Part shown: piece after piece, positions 7,858-17,078 of the stretch
How the letters are laid out: each line of letters begins with the position of its first letter
Numbering within the stretch: the first letter of the stretch is position 1
NCBI GenBank assembly: GCA_021799035.1
Contig: JAJZBG010000014.1
Coordinates: forward strand, 1-50,197
Direction of reading: 5' to 3'
DNA from: Actinomycetes bacterium
GTDB lineage: Bacteria > Actinomycetota > Acidimicrobiia > Acidimicrobiales > Acidimicrobiaceae
DNA: 50,197 nt
Program-made: the position numbers and the translations under genes
Notes under the pieces: model-generated
Told to the model about the DNA's origin: nothing
Seen by the model: only the letters and a program-made list of their open reading frames with translations
The model's database searches: none

Positions 7858-10800
7858 CGGCTACCTGAGCTTCGCTTGGATCGAGCGGCTGAAGAGAATC
7901 AGAAACAGAAGCTGTGATTTTGACGTGCCTGAATTCTGGTACGCTGTCAGTCTCTTTGACATCGACCCTTTGCATGAGATGACCCTCGCCTGCGCTTACC
8001 GGGCTACCTTTGGTGCCACGGGAACTCCCAATTGTCGACACGTTCCTCGAGTTTACGCTCCATTTGAATAAGCGCCCAATCATTGACAAGAACTGACCAG
8101 GCCGAGTCGCAAAGAATCTTCTCGTCAACCATAAGGCAACTGAGCGCCTGCTCAACGTAGCTTCAATCAAGCCAATCCACATTACCGCCACAATGATCTC
8201 CACCAGCAGGCGCAAATCAGCTAGCAGCGAAGCAGTTCGGCCAAGAGAAGCCGTGGAGGGCGGCGCAAGGGGGGCTTGGACTGAATATGCCACAACCGAT
8301 GGATCGGCGACAAGCTGATTGAGATCACGCTGACGCGACAGCATCAGATTCAGATCACTGGTTAGAAAAGAGGGGCTGGATAGAGAAGTTTGAGGAATCA
8401 CCACATACTTTATCCTCAGACTTGCCAGCTGTTTGCCTAGGTAGACAGTGTCTTCCCTGACTGCAGAGGAAATGGCATTTAGAACCTGTTTGTCCTGACC
8501 GGGATTTGCTGCCGCGAAGAGCGATTCGATCGTTGGATTCCCGATTTCTGATACACCCGCCGCCATGTCAGGAGTGATCTGGTAGGAACCTACGGGCAGT
8601 GTACCCAATCTTCCTAGCCACAGCACTTTCCCAGGATTGGAGGACGAGTTTGGCACCATCCAGCCAAGCGAATCCTGGTATCCGGAAGAGTTGAGCTGGT
8701 ACTTGCCAGATTCAGCCATGCCAAGCATCGCATATGTTGCTACAAGAATCGAGAGTGAGCTGAGCACGATCATGAGGTGCTTCCAACCCAGACCAATCTT
8801 TGGCAGTATTGAAAAAGCTGCCTCTATGCCGGAGGCAATGATGATCACGGCCGCCAATAAAGCAACAGGAACAACGACAGCAAGCGGAATAGGATCCTGT
8901 CCCAAGCCTCCGTACGACGAGAAAACCGCGACAATCTCAGTCAATGCGAATACCGCCAGGAAGGTCATCACCCTATCTGCTCTGCCTTCCCTCGCGAAGA
9001 AAAGGGAAGCTACCAAAGCGACCAGATAAACGCCAAAAAGTGGGGATACGCTCCCGGCTGATGTCACCCTGAACAGCAGAAGCCACCGAATACTGACTTG
9101 TGCTGGCCCGGCTGAGCCAAATAGCGCGGAAAGATTTGCGCCGGGAAGAAAGAAGGTGAATATCCACGGAGAGGTTAATGCGAGAGCTACTCCAAGCGCA
9201 GCAACCTGGGTTGCTACATACCTCTTAGTTGCCCCCAGATAGCCCAGCGACTTCCCAACTATCCCGATTACGGCCGCAACCAGAACGAACATGAAGACAT
9301 ATGAGGGAGCAAAGGCAAAAATGAGCCCTAACCATATACCCTCAACCGCAAACTCGTACTTGGTGGATAGACGAGGCGACCTGAAAGCACCTGGGACATT
9401 TGCCAAGCGGATAAGACGTATCAGCACCCAGGGTCCCAGACCATAGACAACCAACCCGCTGAGTGACGCCGACGAGACGACTCCGCTCAAAACGGGTGCC
9501 ATTGCATATAGCATCACCGCGATATAGGCAGCCGTTCGGTTGCGAAAATCAGCAACGATGCGAAACACCCCAGCCAATCCCATGGCAATCAGTGCCATGA
9601 TTACGAAATTGGCCTCAAATCCGGTGCCACCGAAGAACACGTATCCAATCGCGCCAAGAATCAGGTCTGCGGTCGGAGATGGTGAGACCGCTCCGTGGTG
9701 GTGGATCGAACCAGAAAAATAAGTAGCCAAGAGCGAATGCGCCGGACCAAACGGCAGAAACTGGCCGTAGAGCGGAATATTGCCGCCCATCAATTGTCTG
9801 GTTCCAATTGCAACAAAAGCGACGATAATCCACATCAGAATACGTGAAATCCTCGCAAGCGCGATGCTGATAGATGTGCTTTCTTCGAAGCGGTCTGAGT
9901 CTCTGAACTGGCGTGCGTTGGGCTTCGTCAGCCTTTCCAGGAACGATCTCTCGGCAGAATAGTCACGCCAAGCAGAAACGCGACGAGCCTCCTCGCCTTG
10001 CGACCTGAAGTTCTTTTTGCTATGGACGAACGCCTTTACTCGTGCGCTACCGCGAATCATCTGCTTGCGAAGCACCTGATCGGTCTTGACGCGGTAGTGA
10101 GATACAGCTTTGCGCTTCTTTCTAATGGAGGGTCGGCTGGTCGCAACAACCATCCAGGACTCTGCTATGGAAAAAGCGATCTTTGGCTTTCCGGTCATTA
10201 GAAAGTACAATGCCTCGAAGATTGAGAGGAAGAGGTACTGCGCAACCGAGACGACCCTTGACCCTCGCTGGGTGTTGGCCATCAGAGCGCGAAGTTGATT
10301 CTTCCGCGCATGCCGGAGCCGATCATGACGCGCCAGGCGTGACCTGACAGGAATGTCCTTCTTCCTTCTTCCTCCTCGAGACCGCCTCGCACCGTGAGTT
10401 GAAACGGCCAAATGGCGCACTCTTGCAAGCGGGGCTGCAACAATTCTCGCTCCGGCTAGTTGCACTCTCCAGGAGATGTCTGCATCCTCATAGTAAAGGA
10501 ACATCTTCTCGTCAAAGCCCTTGACGGCTTCATACAGATCATTCCTAATGAGCATGGCACCGCCAGGAGCGACAAATACCTCCTGAGAGACGTCGTACTG
10601 GCCCTGGTCCAGATCTCCAACATCCACCCTGCTTGCTACAGTTCCTGTCCTGTCCATCGAAGCACCCAAGGCGACTATCTGGGCAGGCGAATTCCAAACC
10701 ATATACTTTGGAGTCACTACACCTGCATTCATCAGGAATGCCTCTTCAACCATCTTTCGCACGGCATCTGGAGCAAATGCAACGTCATCGTGGCAGAAGA

Positions 10801-11062
10801 GCAGATAGGTGGCGCGTGAGGCATGTTGCGCACCGATGTTGCAGGCTGCAGCGAAACCAAGATTTGACGGCTCGTTGATGATCGTTGCTTCAGGAAGGGC
10901 CGTCATGATCGCATCTGTGGTACTGACCTCAGTAGACGTGTCCACAAACAGGTAAGAGAGATTCGGATAGTCGCAGCCGCGCAGCGAGTCCAGCGTCTCT
11001 TGGAACCAGGTTCCCGGATCATGAACAACTATGACTGCTACAACATGAGGCGCGTTAGGCAT
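7844..11062 (-). CDS. giant membrane family 2 glycosyltransferase
   Basis: About 1072 residues, with two parts. The N-terminal 260 residues are a GT-A fold family 2 glycosyltransferase: VVAVIVVHDPGTWF start, LLFCHDDVAF metal-binding acids and a WbbL-like acceptor region (GGAMLIRNDLYEAVKGFDEK, then YYEDADISWRVQLAG). After a basic linker (RRSRGGRRKKD and following), the remainder has many hydrophobic segments from about residue 390 to 760, a long extracytoplasmic stretch and a final membrane segment near residue 970. This organisation is known in actinobacteria, where such proteins sit next to DUF5719 genes. I prefer the ATG at 11062; the frame extends to 11116. The likely role is addition of sugars to a cell-envelope polymer; the donor and acceptor are unknown. 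Confidence 0.85.
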   Translation of the reverse strand: MPNAPHVVAVIVVHDPGTWFQETLDSLRGCDYPNLSYLFVDTSTEVSTTDAIMTALPEATIINEPSNLGFAAACNIGAQHASRATYLLFCHDDVAFAPDAVRKMVEEAFLMNAGVVTPKYMVWNSPAQIVALGASMDRTGTVASRVDVGDLDQGQYDVSQEVFVAPGGAMLIRNDLYEAVKGFDEKMFLYYEDADISWRVQLAGARIVAAPLARVRHLAVSTHGARRSRGGRRKKDIPVRSRLARHDRLRHARKNQLRALMANTQRGSRVVSVAQYLFLSIFEALYFLMTGKPKIAFSIAESWMVVATSRPSIRKKRKAVSHYRVKTDQVLRKQMIRGSARVKAFVHSKKNFRSQGEEARRVSAWRDYSAERSFLERLTKPNARQFRDSDRFEESTSISIALARISRILMWIIVAFVAIGTRQLMGGNIPLYGQFLPFGPAHSLLATYFSGSIHHHGAVSPSPTADLILGAIGYVFFGGTGFEANFVIMALIAMGLAGVFRIVADFRNRTAAYIAVMLYAMAPVLSGVVSSASLSGLVVYGLGPWVLIRLIRLANVPGAFRSPRLSTKYEFAVEGIWLGLIFAFAPSYVFMFVLVAAVIGIVGKSLGYLGATKRYVATQVAALGVALALTSPWIFTFFLPGANLSALFGSAGPAQVSIRWLLLFRVTSAGSVSPLFGVYLVALVASLFFAREGRADRVMTFLAVFALTEIVAVFSSYGGLGQDPIPLAVVVPVALLAAVIIIASGIEAAFSILPKIGLGWKHLMIVLSSLSILVATYAMLGMAESGKYQLNSSGYQDSLGWMVPNSSSNPGKVLWLGRLGTLPVGSYQITPDMAAGVSEIGNPTIESLFAAANPGQDKQVLNAISSAVREDTVYLGKQLASLRIKYVVIPQTSLSSPSFLTSDLNLMLSRQRDLNQLVADPSVVAYSVQAPLAPPSTASLGRTASLLADLRLLVEIIVAVMWIGLIEATLSRRSVALWLTRRFFATRPGQFLSMIGRLFKWSVNSRNVSTIGSSRGTKGSPVSAGEGHLMQRVDVKETDSVPEFRHVKITASVSDSLQPLDPSEAQVADGEK

Positions 11063-11375
11063 CAGAGTATCCAGGGTACCCTCGATCGGACAACACTTGC
11101 GCACTAAAAACTTCAAGTTCCAGTGATAAGCCTCCGATCCTAATTTGCCTGACTATCAAACCAGCACCGCTAGAGCTCGTTTTATGAAAAATTGGCTCTG
11201 ACACGCAAATCCACTTCCGTCTCGTTTCAAAGCCGCTTTGCACTCCAGTCATGCGCGAGACGAACGTCAAAGCCGCAGAGCTGTCCCAGAAATCCAGTGC
11301 ACCAAACCCATGCGGCAAACAAGCTCATCGCTGAAGTGTTCTCCGGGCTCCGGTTGAGTTTTCTTCCAATTGAAT
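11063..11375. other. intergenic region, no gene recognised
   Basis: This 313-base stretch lies between the CoA ligase stop and the giant glycosyltransferase start, both on the minus strand. It contains no tRNA and no convincing open frame. An AT-rich segment near 11180-11192 (CATAAAA on the minus strand) may include the glycosyltransferase -10 region, but no clear -35 box accompanies it. Confidence 0.4.
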
Positions 11376-13043
11376 TCACCCACCGCTTTCACCTTTAGGG
11401 GCCTCAAAAAGGGCGTCCCGGAACTCTTTGACCGCAGTTTCAGCAGCTAGGTAGTGCAGCTTCTTGCCCGTGGCCGTCATTGGAAGCGAAGATACGAAGC
11501 GATATGCCCTGGGACGTTTGAATCCTGCCAACATAGGGTGACTGCGGCAATGCTGCTCGAGATCATCTGCCGTCAGACTGGTATCGCTTCTCACTACATA
11601 AGCGACAACAAGGCTTCCCCATTTTTCATCTGGAACTCCGACAACCAAAGAGTCACTTATTCCTGGATGGCTATTCAATGCCTCTTCCACCTGGACGGGA
11701 TGGACATTCTCGCCCCCGGATATGATCATGTCGTCTTTGCGGCCTACTATCGTGACAAATTCGTTCTCATCCCATGTCGCTAGGTCTCCAATATAGAGCC
11801 AGCCATCCACATAACGCTGATCGGCTTCTGCTGTCGCCCCCACATATGCCATGGACGACTTGGGCGAGCGAACTGCCACCTCGCCGATCTCCACGCCATC
11901 CTTCGCGGCTGTCTCGTCAGGCCGAGCCAGCCGATCAGGAAACACTCTGACCACCGCGACATCGTCATCAGTGCACGCCTGTCCAGCACTCCCCGCCATC
12001 TCCGGGAGATCGGAAGGCCGCAGAAATGTATTCCAAAAGGCTTCGGTTGTGCCGTAACCGTTGAATATGCGGGGAGTCAGGACCTTCTGATATCGCAAAG
12101 CCGCATCGCGCTCAAGAGGCGCTCCCATCGTCACTATCCCCGACAGGCTTGACAGATCACGGGCATTGGCTTGCTGAGCTTCAGCGAGCATTTTCACCGT
12201 GGTGGGGGCACCGATCAAGAAGGTGATCTTGTACCGCTCCACGTAGTCCAGGCACTTGCCCGGATCAAACATTCGCATTGGTATCGAGCATGCGCCTATG
12301 TAAAAAACAGGATTTGGCCCGCCGCTATAGAGACCTCCGCGATGGAAAAGCGGTGTCATATTTAGTGTGCGATCCTGCGGACCGAGCGGGAAATGCATTG
12401 CCACATCGTGAGCCGAAAAAATCTCCACTGCCCCGTTTATGGGGACGCCTTTTGGCATACCAGTAGTACCCGAGGTGAACAGCCTAGTAGTCTCGTCATA
12501 GATGTTCCGGGTGAGATCAGGTGCTCTACCGCCAGCCACGAAGATTTCTGAAAACCGTTTCGACTCCGAAGCTGCTCCTTCGGGAAGAATTTCACCCTGT
12601 CCAACCGCAAGGAGAACCGGCGGCTTGAACTTGCACAGCTCAAGAGCAGCGGATGTCTGCTCAAGAAGATCCGTGTCGTAGACGAACACCTTTGGCCTGC
12701 TGGCATCAATTATGAAAGCTGTTTCCCCTGGAGACAACCGGTAATTTATCGGTGAGCCTATCACCCCAGCTGCCTGGGTCGCGAGATATAGCTGGGCAAA
12801 AGGGACCCCGTTATAGAGCTGATATGTGACGATGTCTCCTTTGCCTGCCCCTAAAGCAACTATCCCTGCCGCAATCTCGTTGATCTCTTTCCCCAGCTGG
12901 GCATAGGTGCGGACCGAACCGTCGACAGGATCGATTAGGGCTGGACGGTTACCGAAGCGACGGGTGTTGCGCCAGAATCCGCCGATATAGCTGAAGCTTT
13001 CCTCAAAGAATCTCCGGTACGCGGCTGAATCGTATTGAGACAT
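11376..13043 (-). CDS. AMP-dependent acyl-CoA synthetase/ligase
   Basis: ANL-superfamily ligase of 555 residues that activates a carboxylic acid to an acyl-AMP and then an acyl-CoA. The P-loop is LFTSGTTGMPKGVP, the A5 motif is NGYGTTE, the hinge motif is YIGDLATWDENEFVTIVGRK, and the C-terminal catalytic lysine is in TATGKKLHY. The start is well supported: AGGAGG lies six bases before the ATG at 13043, and a TATAAT box sits just upstream. The gene is divergent from a FabF-like ketosynthase, which suggests but does not prove a lipid-related role. A medium- or long-chain fatty acid or an aromatic acid substrate is possible; the sequence alone does not decide. Confidence 0.9.
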   Translation of the reverse strand: MSQYDSAAYRRFFEESFSYIGGFWRNTRRFGNRPALIDPVDGSVRTYAQLGKEINEIAAGIVALGAGKGDIVTYQLYNGVPFAQLYLATQAAGVIGSPINYRLSPGETAFIIDASRPKVFVYDTDLLEQTSAALELCKFKPPVLLAVGQGEILPEGAASESKRFSEIFVAGGRAPDLTRNIYDETTRLFTSGTTGMPKGVPINGAVEIFSAHDVAMHFPLGPQDRTLNMTPLFHRGGLYSGGPNPVFYIGACSIPMRMFDPGKCLDYVERYKITFLIGAPTTVKMLAEAQQANARDLSSLSGIVTMGAPLERDAALRYQKVLTPRIFNGYGTTEAFWNTFLRPSDLPEMAGSAGQACTDDDVAVVRVFPDRLARPDETAAKDGVEIGEVAVRSPKSSMAYVGATAEADQRYVDGWLYIGDLATWDENEFVTIVGRKDDMIISGGENVHPVQVEEALNSHPGISDSLVVGVPDEKWGSLVVAYVVRSDTSLTADDLEQHCRSHPMLAGFKRPRAYRFVSSLPMTATGKKLHYLAAETAVKEFRDALFEAPKGESGG

Positions 13044-13069
13044 GGTATCCCTCCTGATCGCCAGAGATG

Positions 13070-13075
13070 ATTATA
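13070..13075 (-). promoter_or_regulatory. -10 box of the CoA ligase gene
   Basis: A perfect TATAAT on the minus strand lies 26 bases upstream of the ligase ATG, leaving a short leader that just contains the AGGAGG ribosome-binding site. No good -35 hexamer is present at 16-18 bases, as is common for actinobacterial promoters. Confidence 0.5.
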
Positions 13076-13558
13076 CTTCAGGGTGGTGGCCTGGGTGAGG
13101 ATTTTCATGACCCCGAGGCTTCCCGCTTCAGCGGAGACGCTACCCTCCATCTGGTTCTCCTGCCAAAAATGCATCGCCATGACTCTTGCACCACAATTCA
13201 CAACTAGGCGAGCCGGATGACATTATGTAAGAATGAGAAAATAGCGGGAAAGACCAAATTGACAGCGAGCTGCCACTCAGAGAGTGAGGATTATGCCTGT
13301 ACATGTCTCAGACCCTTATGCCGATTCATTTCAAAGCGCATATGCTCCAAATCGAAACGCTTCTTTTCTCACCATGTCTCGCACTTCGACAACCCGTGTC
13401 GTTTTGGCGGTCCATACCCGCAAAGCGTCAACGCATAGGCTGATCCCGGCCTTAGTCGGCAAACCTTTTGAGCAGAGCCTCCGTCTTGGAGACTTGAAGA
13501 AATACAAAATCTTGCCAGCGCCTTTTTGTCGCTTTGGAACAGAGGGGCCAGGTCCCAG
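13076..13558. other. divergent intergenic region, no gene recognised
   Basis: About 480 bases lie between the divergent ligase and ketosynthase genes. The open frames inside have no recognisable product and no ribosome-binding site. A TTGACA (13259-13264) on the plus strand has no -10 partner at the right distance. The stretch may hold regulatory sites for both genes, but I could not identify one. Confidence 0.4.
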
Positions 13559-14809
13559 ATGAGCTCGCTTTCCAACAAAGTCGTAATTACCGGGCTTGGC
13601 GCACTGACACCCGTTGGGAACGATTCAGAGACCACCTGGAGCAACCTTCTTGCAGGCAAGTCGGGCATATCACGGATTACAGCATTCGATCCAAGCGGAC
13701 TCCCAACCCAGATAGCCGGCGAGGTCAAGGACTTCGACGCTTCCAAGGTAATGAACAGCAAGCGGTTGCGCAGGTCCGCCCGATTCACCCATCTCGCCAT
13801 TGCAGCTGCGCGCGAAGCTGTCGCGGATTCTGAACTGGATCTCGACATCGAAGATCGTTCTAGAATCGGAGTTGTCATCAACTGCGCCGTAGCAGGATTC
13901 GATACTGTCGAGGAATCAACGAGGCGCCTAGTGGATCCCTCAAGAGGAGGAATCCATCCCCATTTCGTCTCTTCCTCTCTAACAAACATGCCAGCATGTG
14001 AAGTCTCCATCGATCTAGGCCTCCATGGGCCCGTGACAGCAAGTGCGCTAGCCTGTGCAAGCGGCCTATACGCCATCCTGGAGGCAAGGCGACTGATCCT
14101 ATCAGGTGAAGCCGACGTCATCATCTGCGGAGGCACCGAAGCGGCAATCACTCCCGTGATCTTCGCCGGCCTCAGCGCCATGGGAGTGCTTTCGAGGCGG
14201 AATGATGACCCCGCCCGAGCAAGCCGACCGTTCGATGCTGATCGCGATGGATTCGTCTTTGGAGAAGGGTCTGTGATAGCAGTGCTCGAATCATACGATC
14301 ATGCCCGCAATCGGGGCAAGGTTCCGATCGCTGCCGTGGCCGGAGGAGCGCTGACGGCAGATGCATTTCATGTAAGCGCCCCGGACCCGAACGGAGAGAT
14401 GGCGCGCGCTGCCATCAGTCTTGCTCTTCAGCGATCCGAGATCCCTATCCAAGATGTCGATTACATCTGTGCGCATGGAACCTCTACAAAAGCGAATGAC
14501 CGGCTAGAATCAGCGGCCATCCGACAGGTGTTTGGAAACCAAGCTAACCGGATAGCCGTCTCCAGCCCAAAGTCGATGGTAGGCCACATTATCGGCGCAG
14601 CAGGTGCCCTCTCTGGAATGGTATGCGCACTTTCGATCAGAGATCAGATCGTGCCTCCTACGATCAACCTTGAGTATCCAGACCCCGAGTGCGACCTTGA
14701 CTACGTGCCACATTTGGCCAGAAAAATGCCGGTCGGGGTGGCTGTTGCAAATGCCTTCGGATTCGGTGGCCAAAACTGCGTCGTGACCTTTGCCAAGCTG
14801 ACAGACTGA
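13559..14809 (+). CDS. fabF: beta-ketoacyl-ACP synthase II (FabF-like)
   Basis: Condensing enzyme of fatty-acid elongation, joining malonyl-ACP to an acyl chain in the cytoplasm. The thiolase-fold catalytic residues are all present: active-site Cys166 in ALACASG, His306 in CAHGTSTKAND, Lys338 in SSPKSMVGH with His343, and the C-terminal gatekeeper loop NAFGFGGQN. The length of 416 residues is normal. I chose the ATG at 13559 because the N-terminus then begins just before the conserved VVITGLGALTPVGND; a TTG at 13526 is also open. No acyl carrier protein or other fab gene is adjacent, so it may serve a specialised lipid or be a second FabF copy. Confidence 0.9.
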   Translation: MSSLSNKVVITGLGALTPVGNDSETTWSNLLAGKSGISRITAFDPSGLPTQIAGEVKDFDASKVMNSKRLRRSARFTHLAIAAAREAVADSELDLDIEDRSRIGVVINCAVAGFDTVEESTRRLVDPSRGGIHPHFVSSSLTNMPACEVSIDLGLHGPVTASALACASGLYAILEARRLILSGEADVIICGGTEAAITPVIFAGLSAMGVLSRRNDDPARASRPFDADRDGFVFGEGSVIAVLESYDHARNRGKVPIAAVAGGALTADAFHVSAPDPNGEMARAAISLALQRSEIPIQDVDYICAHGTSTKANDRLESAAIRQVFGNQANRIAVSSPKSMVGHIIGAAGALSGMVCALSIRDQIVPPTINLEYPDPECDLDYVPHLARKMPVGVAVANAFGFGGQNCVVTFAKLTD

Positions 14810-14905
14810 GCCCTTCACTCAGTTGATGAGTGTTTTCTGCCCACGGATCCCGCAGATCCACAGTGCAAATAGGAAGGGAGCGGCCTCCCCTCATAGAATG
14901 GAGTT

Positions 14906-15088
14906 ATGGAGAATACCGGTTTGAACAAAGCTAATTGGCTCGCTGATGCGGCCTACACAGCCGTTGGCATCTCTATTTTGGCGTTCCAGCGATCGATGGT
15001 CATAAAGAACGATCTTCAGAAGAACCTTGGGAGGCTCTTAGACGAACTGACCACCACCCTAGAACATCTCGGAGACTATCAGCGATAG
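14906..15088 (+). CDS. small conserved-looking protein of unknown function
   Basis: A 60-residue frame with a hydrophobic/amphipathic core (WLADAAYTAVGISILAFQRS) followed by a charged helix (KNDLQKNLGRLLDELTTTLE). The pattern of a short AAYTAVGI-type segment, an FQR and a leucine-spaced helix resembles small actinobacterial proteins I have seen, but I cannot name a family. GGAG lies only two bases from the ATG, so the ribosome-binding site is poor. Its last 89 bases overlap the 3' end of the minus-strand reductase gene tail to tail. It could be a membrane-associated peptide. It may also be a chance frame, hence the moderate confidence. Confidence 0.5.
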   Translation: MENTGLNKANWLADAAYTAVGISILAFQRSMVIKNDLQKNLGRLLDELTTTLEHLGDYQR

Positions 15089-15938
15089 GTATGACTGGCT
15101 TCCAAGAAAGCGCCTCCTGGCATTTTGATGCATCTCCACAGATATCGGTCACCTCAACATCCCTGGCAAGGCTTGGATCGATTTCGAGCGCCACCTCAGC
15201 TCCAGCCAACTCAGTGATCATCTCAGCCAGATCTCTGACTGACGTCGATTTTCCTGAACACACGTTGTAAGTCTCGCCGGAAATACCCGCCTCTATGATC
15301 CTGCGATATGCGGCGATCACGTCGCGCACATCAGTAAAATCTCGTTTTGAGGCGAGATTGCCAACGACGATTGACGGCTTTCCATCTTGCTTGGCCTTCA
15401 ACACCCTCTTGGCCAAGGCGGAAACGACATAGCTGTCGGACTGGCCCGGACCGATGTGATTGAAGGGACGGGCAATTAGCACCTTTTGTTGGTAAGCCAT
15501 GAAAGCCTGCTTTACAGCCTGTTCAGCTGCCGCCTTAGATGCGGCGTAGGGTGACAATGGGGCCAGCCTGACGCTCTCATCAACCGGGAGGCTGGCCGAC
15601 GGCACTTTCCCATAGACTTCGGAAGAAGAGACGTAGAGGATTCTCGCCTGGGGGAAAAATTTTCGGGCAACCTCAAGAAGGTTCACCGTCCCCAGAACGT
15701 TAACTCTGAACACCTCCATTGCGGACCCAAATGAATCCCCAACATGTGCAAGTGCGGCTAGGTGATAAATCGCATCGAAAGGGTTGGCAGCAAGGCGCTC
15801 AAACTCACCGAAAAGCGACGCGCTATGCGCGATGTCCACGTCATCGGTGAGCCCTACAACCTCATCACCGGCCGACTCGAGATAACTTTTGAGATGTCCC
15901 CCCACAAACCCAGTCGCCCCCGTGATCAATGCCCTCAT
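15000..15938 (-). CDS. SDR-family GDP-4-dehydro-6-deoxy-D-mannose reductase-like protein
   Basis: Extended short-chain dehydrogenase of 312 residues acting on a nucleotide sugar. It has the NAD(P) motif GATGFVGGH at residue 7, the catalytic Ser/Tyr/Lys set (VSSSEVYGK; SPYAASK) and the ARPFNHIGPGQSDSYVVSAL segment that I associate with Rmd/GDP-mannose dehydratase relatives. The C-terminal substrate domain (YNVCSGKSTSVRDLAEMI) agrees. Rmd would reduce GDP-4-keto-6-deoxymannose to GDP-D-rhamnose. It follows three GT4 glycosyltransferases on the same strand, nine bases after the last stop, which supports a role in making their donor sugar. A GDP-mannose 4,6-dehydratase gene (gmd) is not in the window. 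It could instead be a TDP- or UDP-sugar reductase. Confidence 0.75.
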   Translation of the reverse strand: MRALITGATGFVGGHLKSYLESAGDEVVGLTDDVDIAHSASLFGEFERLAANPFDAIYHLAALAHVGDSFGSAMEVFRVNVLGTVNLLEVARKFFPQARILYVSSSEVYGKVPSASLPVDESVRLAPLSPYAASKAAAEQAVKQAFMAYQQKVLIARPFNHIGPGQSDSYVVSALAKRVLKAKQDGKPSIVVGNLASKRDFTDVRDVIAAYRRIIEAGISGETYNVCSGKSTSVRDLAEMITELAGAEVALEIDPSLARDVEVTDICGDASKCQEALSWKPVIPIADSLRDVLGWWSVRLRASQGSSEDRSL

Positions 15939-15947
15939 GATGCAGTG

Positions 15948-17078
15948 CTAACCTTCATATTCGAACCCTAACGCTTGGTAAACTTTCAAATGCTTCCTGG
16001 CGCTATCAGACCAGTTGAATTCCTGTGACCTGAGAACTCCTTGGGCAACCTTTGACTCAACCTCGTGCGAACCTGAAATTGCCAAATTCAACTTTTCGGC
16101 GATGTCGCTCGGATCGAGAGCATCGCAAAGCCAGGCGCACCCACCCGCCACCTCCTCCATTACGGATCCGGCCGACGTCACGACAGGCACGCCTGCCGCC
16201 ATCGCCTCTAGAACCGGCAAACCGAACCCCTCTGCAAATGAGGGGTACGCAATGCAAGAAGCCTGGCGCATCAGTTCAAGAAGCTCACACTCTGAAATAT
16301 ACCCTATCTCGTGAATGCGGTCTCGATATTTGGCAGAGTTGACAGATTTATACACCTCTTCGTGCTTCCAGCCCTTCTGGCCAGCTAGCACCAGAATGGC
16401 GTCATGGTCTTCACCCGCAAGAATGTCAAACGCCTTGACCAGATTGACGAGATTCTTTCTCGGTTCGATCGTTCCAACATGAAGGATCACCCTTGCGCCT
16501 TGGAGCCAGCGCCTCTCGTTCGACCCGTTGGATTTGTGGCTGGCACTTTCGGGTCTGAACTTAGCATGATCGACTCCGTGATAAATTACGCTCACTTTGT
16601 CGAGTCGCCCAAACTGCGCTTCAAGCCGCGACTTTGTGAATTCGCTCGGAACGATTATTGCGTCAGCAATCTCCACCGCCATTCGAATAGCCCTGGAAAA
16701 ATGAACAACCTTGACCTGCTCATGCCACTCAGGGTGCTCAATCATCGTCAGATCGTGGACCGTGGAGATCTTCGTCCCTCGGTAACTGCTGGGGATGGCA
16801 TAATGGATCCCGTGGTAAACTCCCTGGCCGCGGAGGTTCAGGCGCCGGCCCAGAACCAGCCGCTCCCATGCAATCCTGAGTGGTGCAGAGTTCGGCGAGC
16901 GCAGCGCAACGTTTGCCGAGGAAATGTCCCGCCAATGGAGGGCGTCGTCAGCCTTGGCAACGAGTTCAAATCCTCTAGCCATCGTCGCAAGATTTGAAAC
17001 AAGCTCTATCGCATACCTGCCTGCACCCGCCGGTCTGGGGGGAACACTTGAAACATCTATCACCAAACCCTGTTTCAC
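15948..17078 (-). CDS. family 4 glycosyltransferase (third of three)
   Basis: GT-B fold glycosyltransferase of 376 residues. The N-terminal acceptor domain begins VIDVSSVPPRPAGAGRYAIEL. The donor domain has LHVGTIEPRKNL and the EX7E motif in FAEGFGLPVLEAMAAG. The start GTG at 17078 overlaps the stop of the previous gene (GTGA), so translation is coupled; the longer frame to 17129 would overlap that gene by more than 50 bases. It belongs to a row of three related GT4 genes, as in A-band-type rhamnan or mannan clusters. Use of a GDP-mannose or GDP-rhamnose donor is inferred from context. Confidence 0.87.
   Translation of the reverse strand: MKQGLVIDVSSVPPRPAGAGRYAIELVSNLATMARGFELVAKADDALHWRDISSANVALRSPNSAPLRIAWERLVLGRRLNLRGQGVYHGIHYAIPSSYRGTKISTVHDLTMIEHPEWHEQVKVVHFSRAIRMAVEIADAIIVPSEFTKSRLEAQFGRLDKVSVIYHGVDHAKFRPESASHKSNGSNERRWLQGARVILHVGTIEPRKNLVNLVKAFDILAGEDHDAILVLAGQKGWKHEEVYKSVNSAKYRDRIHEIGYISECELLELMRQASCIAYPSFAEGFGLPVLEAMAAGVPVVTSAGSVMEEVAGGCAWLCDALDPSDIAEKLNLAISGSHEVESKVAQGVLRSQEFNWSDSARKHLKVYQALGFEYEG

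Noticed and set aside
11055-11318. 87-residue minus-strand open frame upstream of the giant glycosyltransferase
   Set aside because: It overlaps the glycosyltransferase start in another frame and shows no conserved pattern.
13284-13562. 92-residue plus-strand open frame in the ligase-ketosynthase gap
   Set aside because: No ribosome-binding site, no recognisable domain, composition unlike coding sequence of the neighbours.
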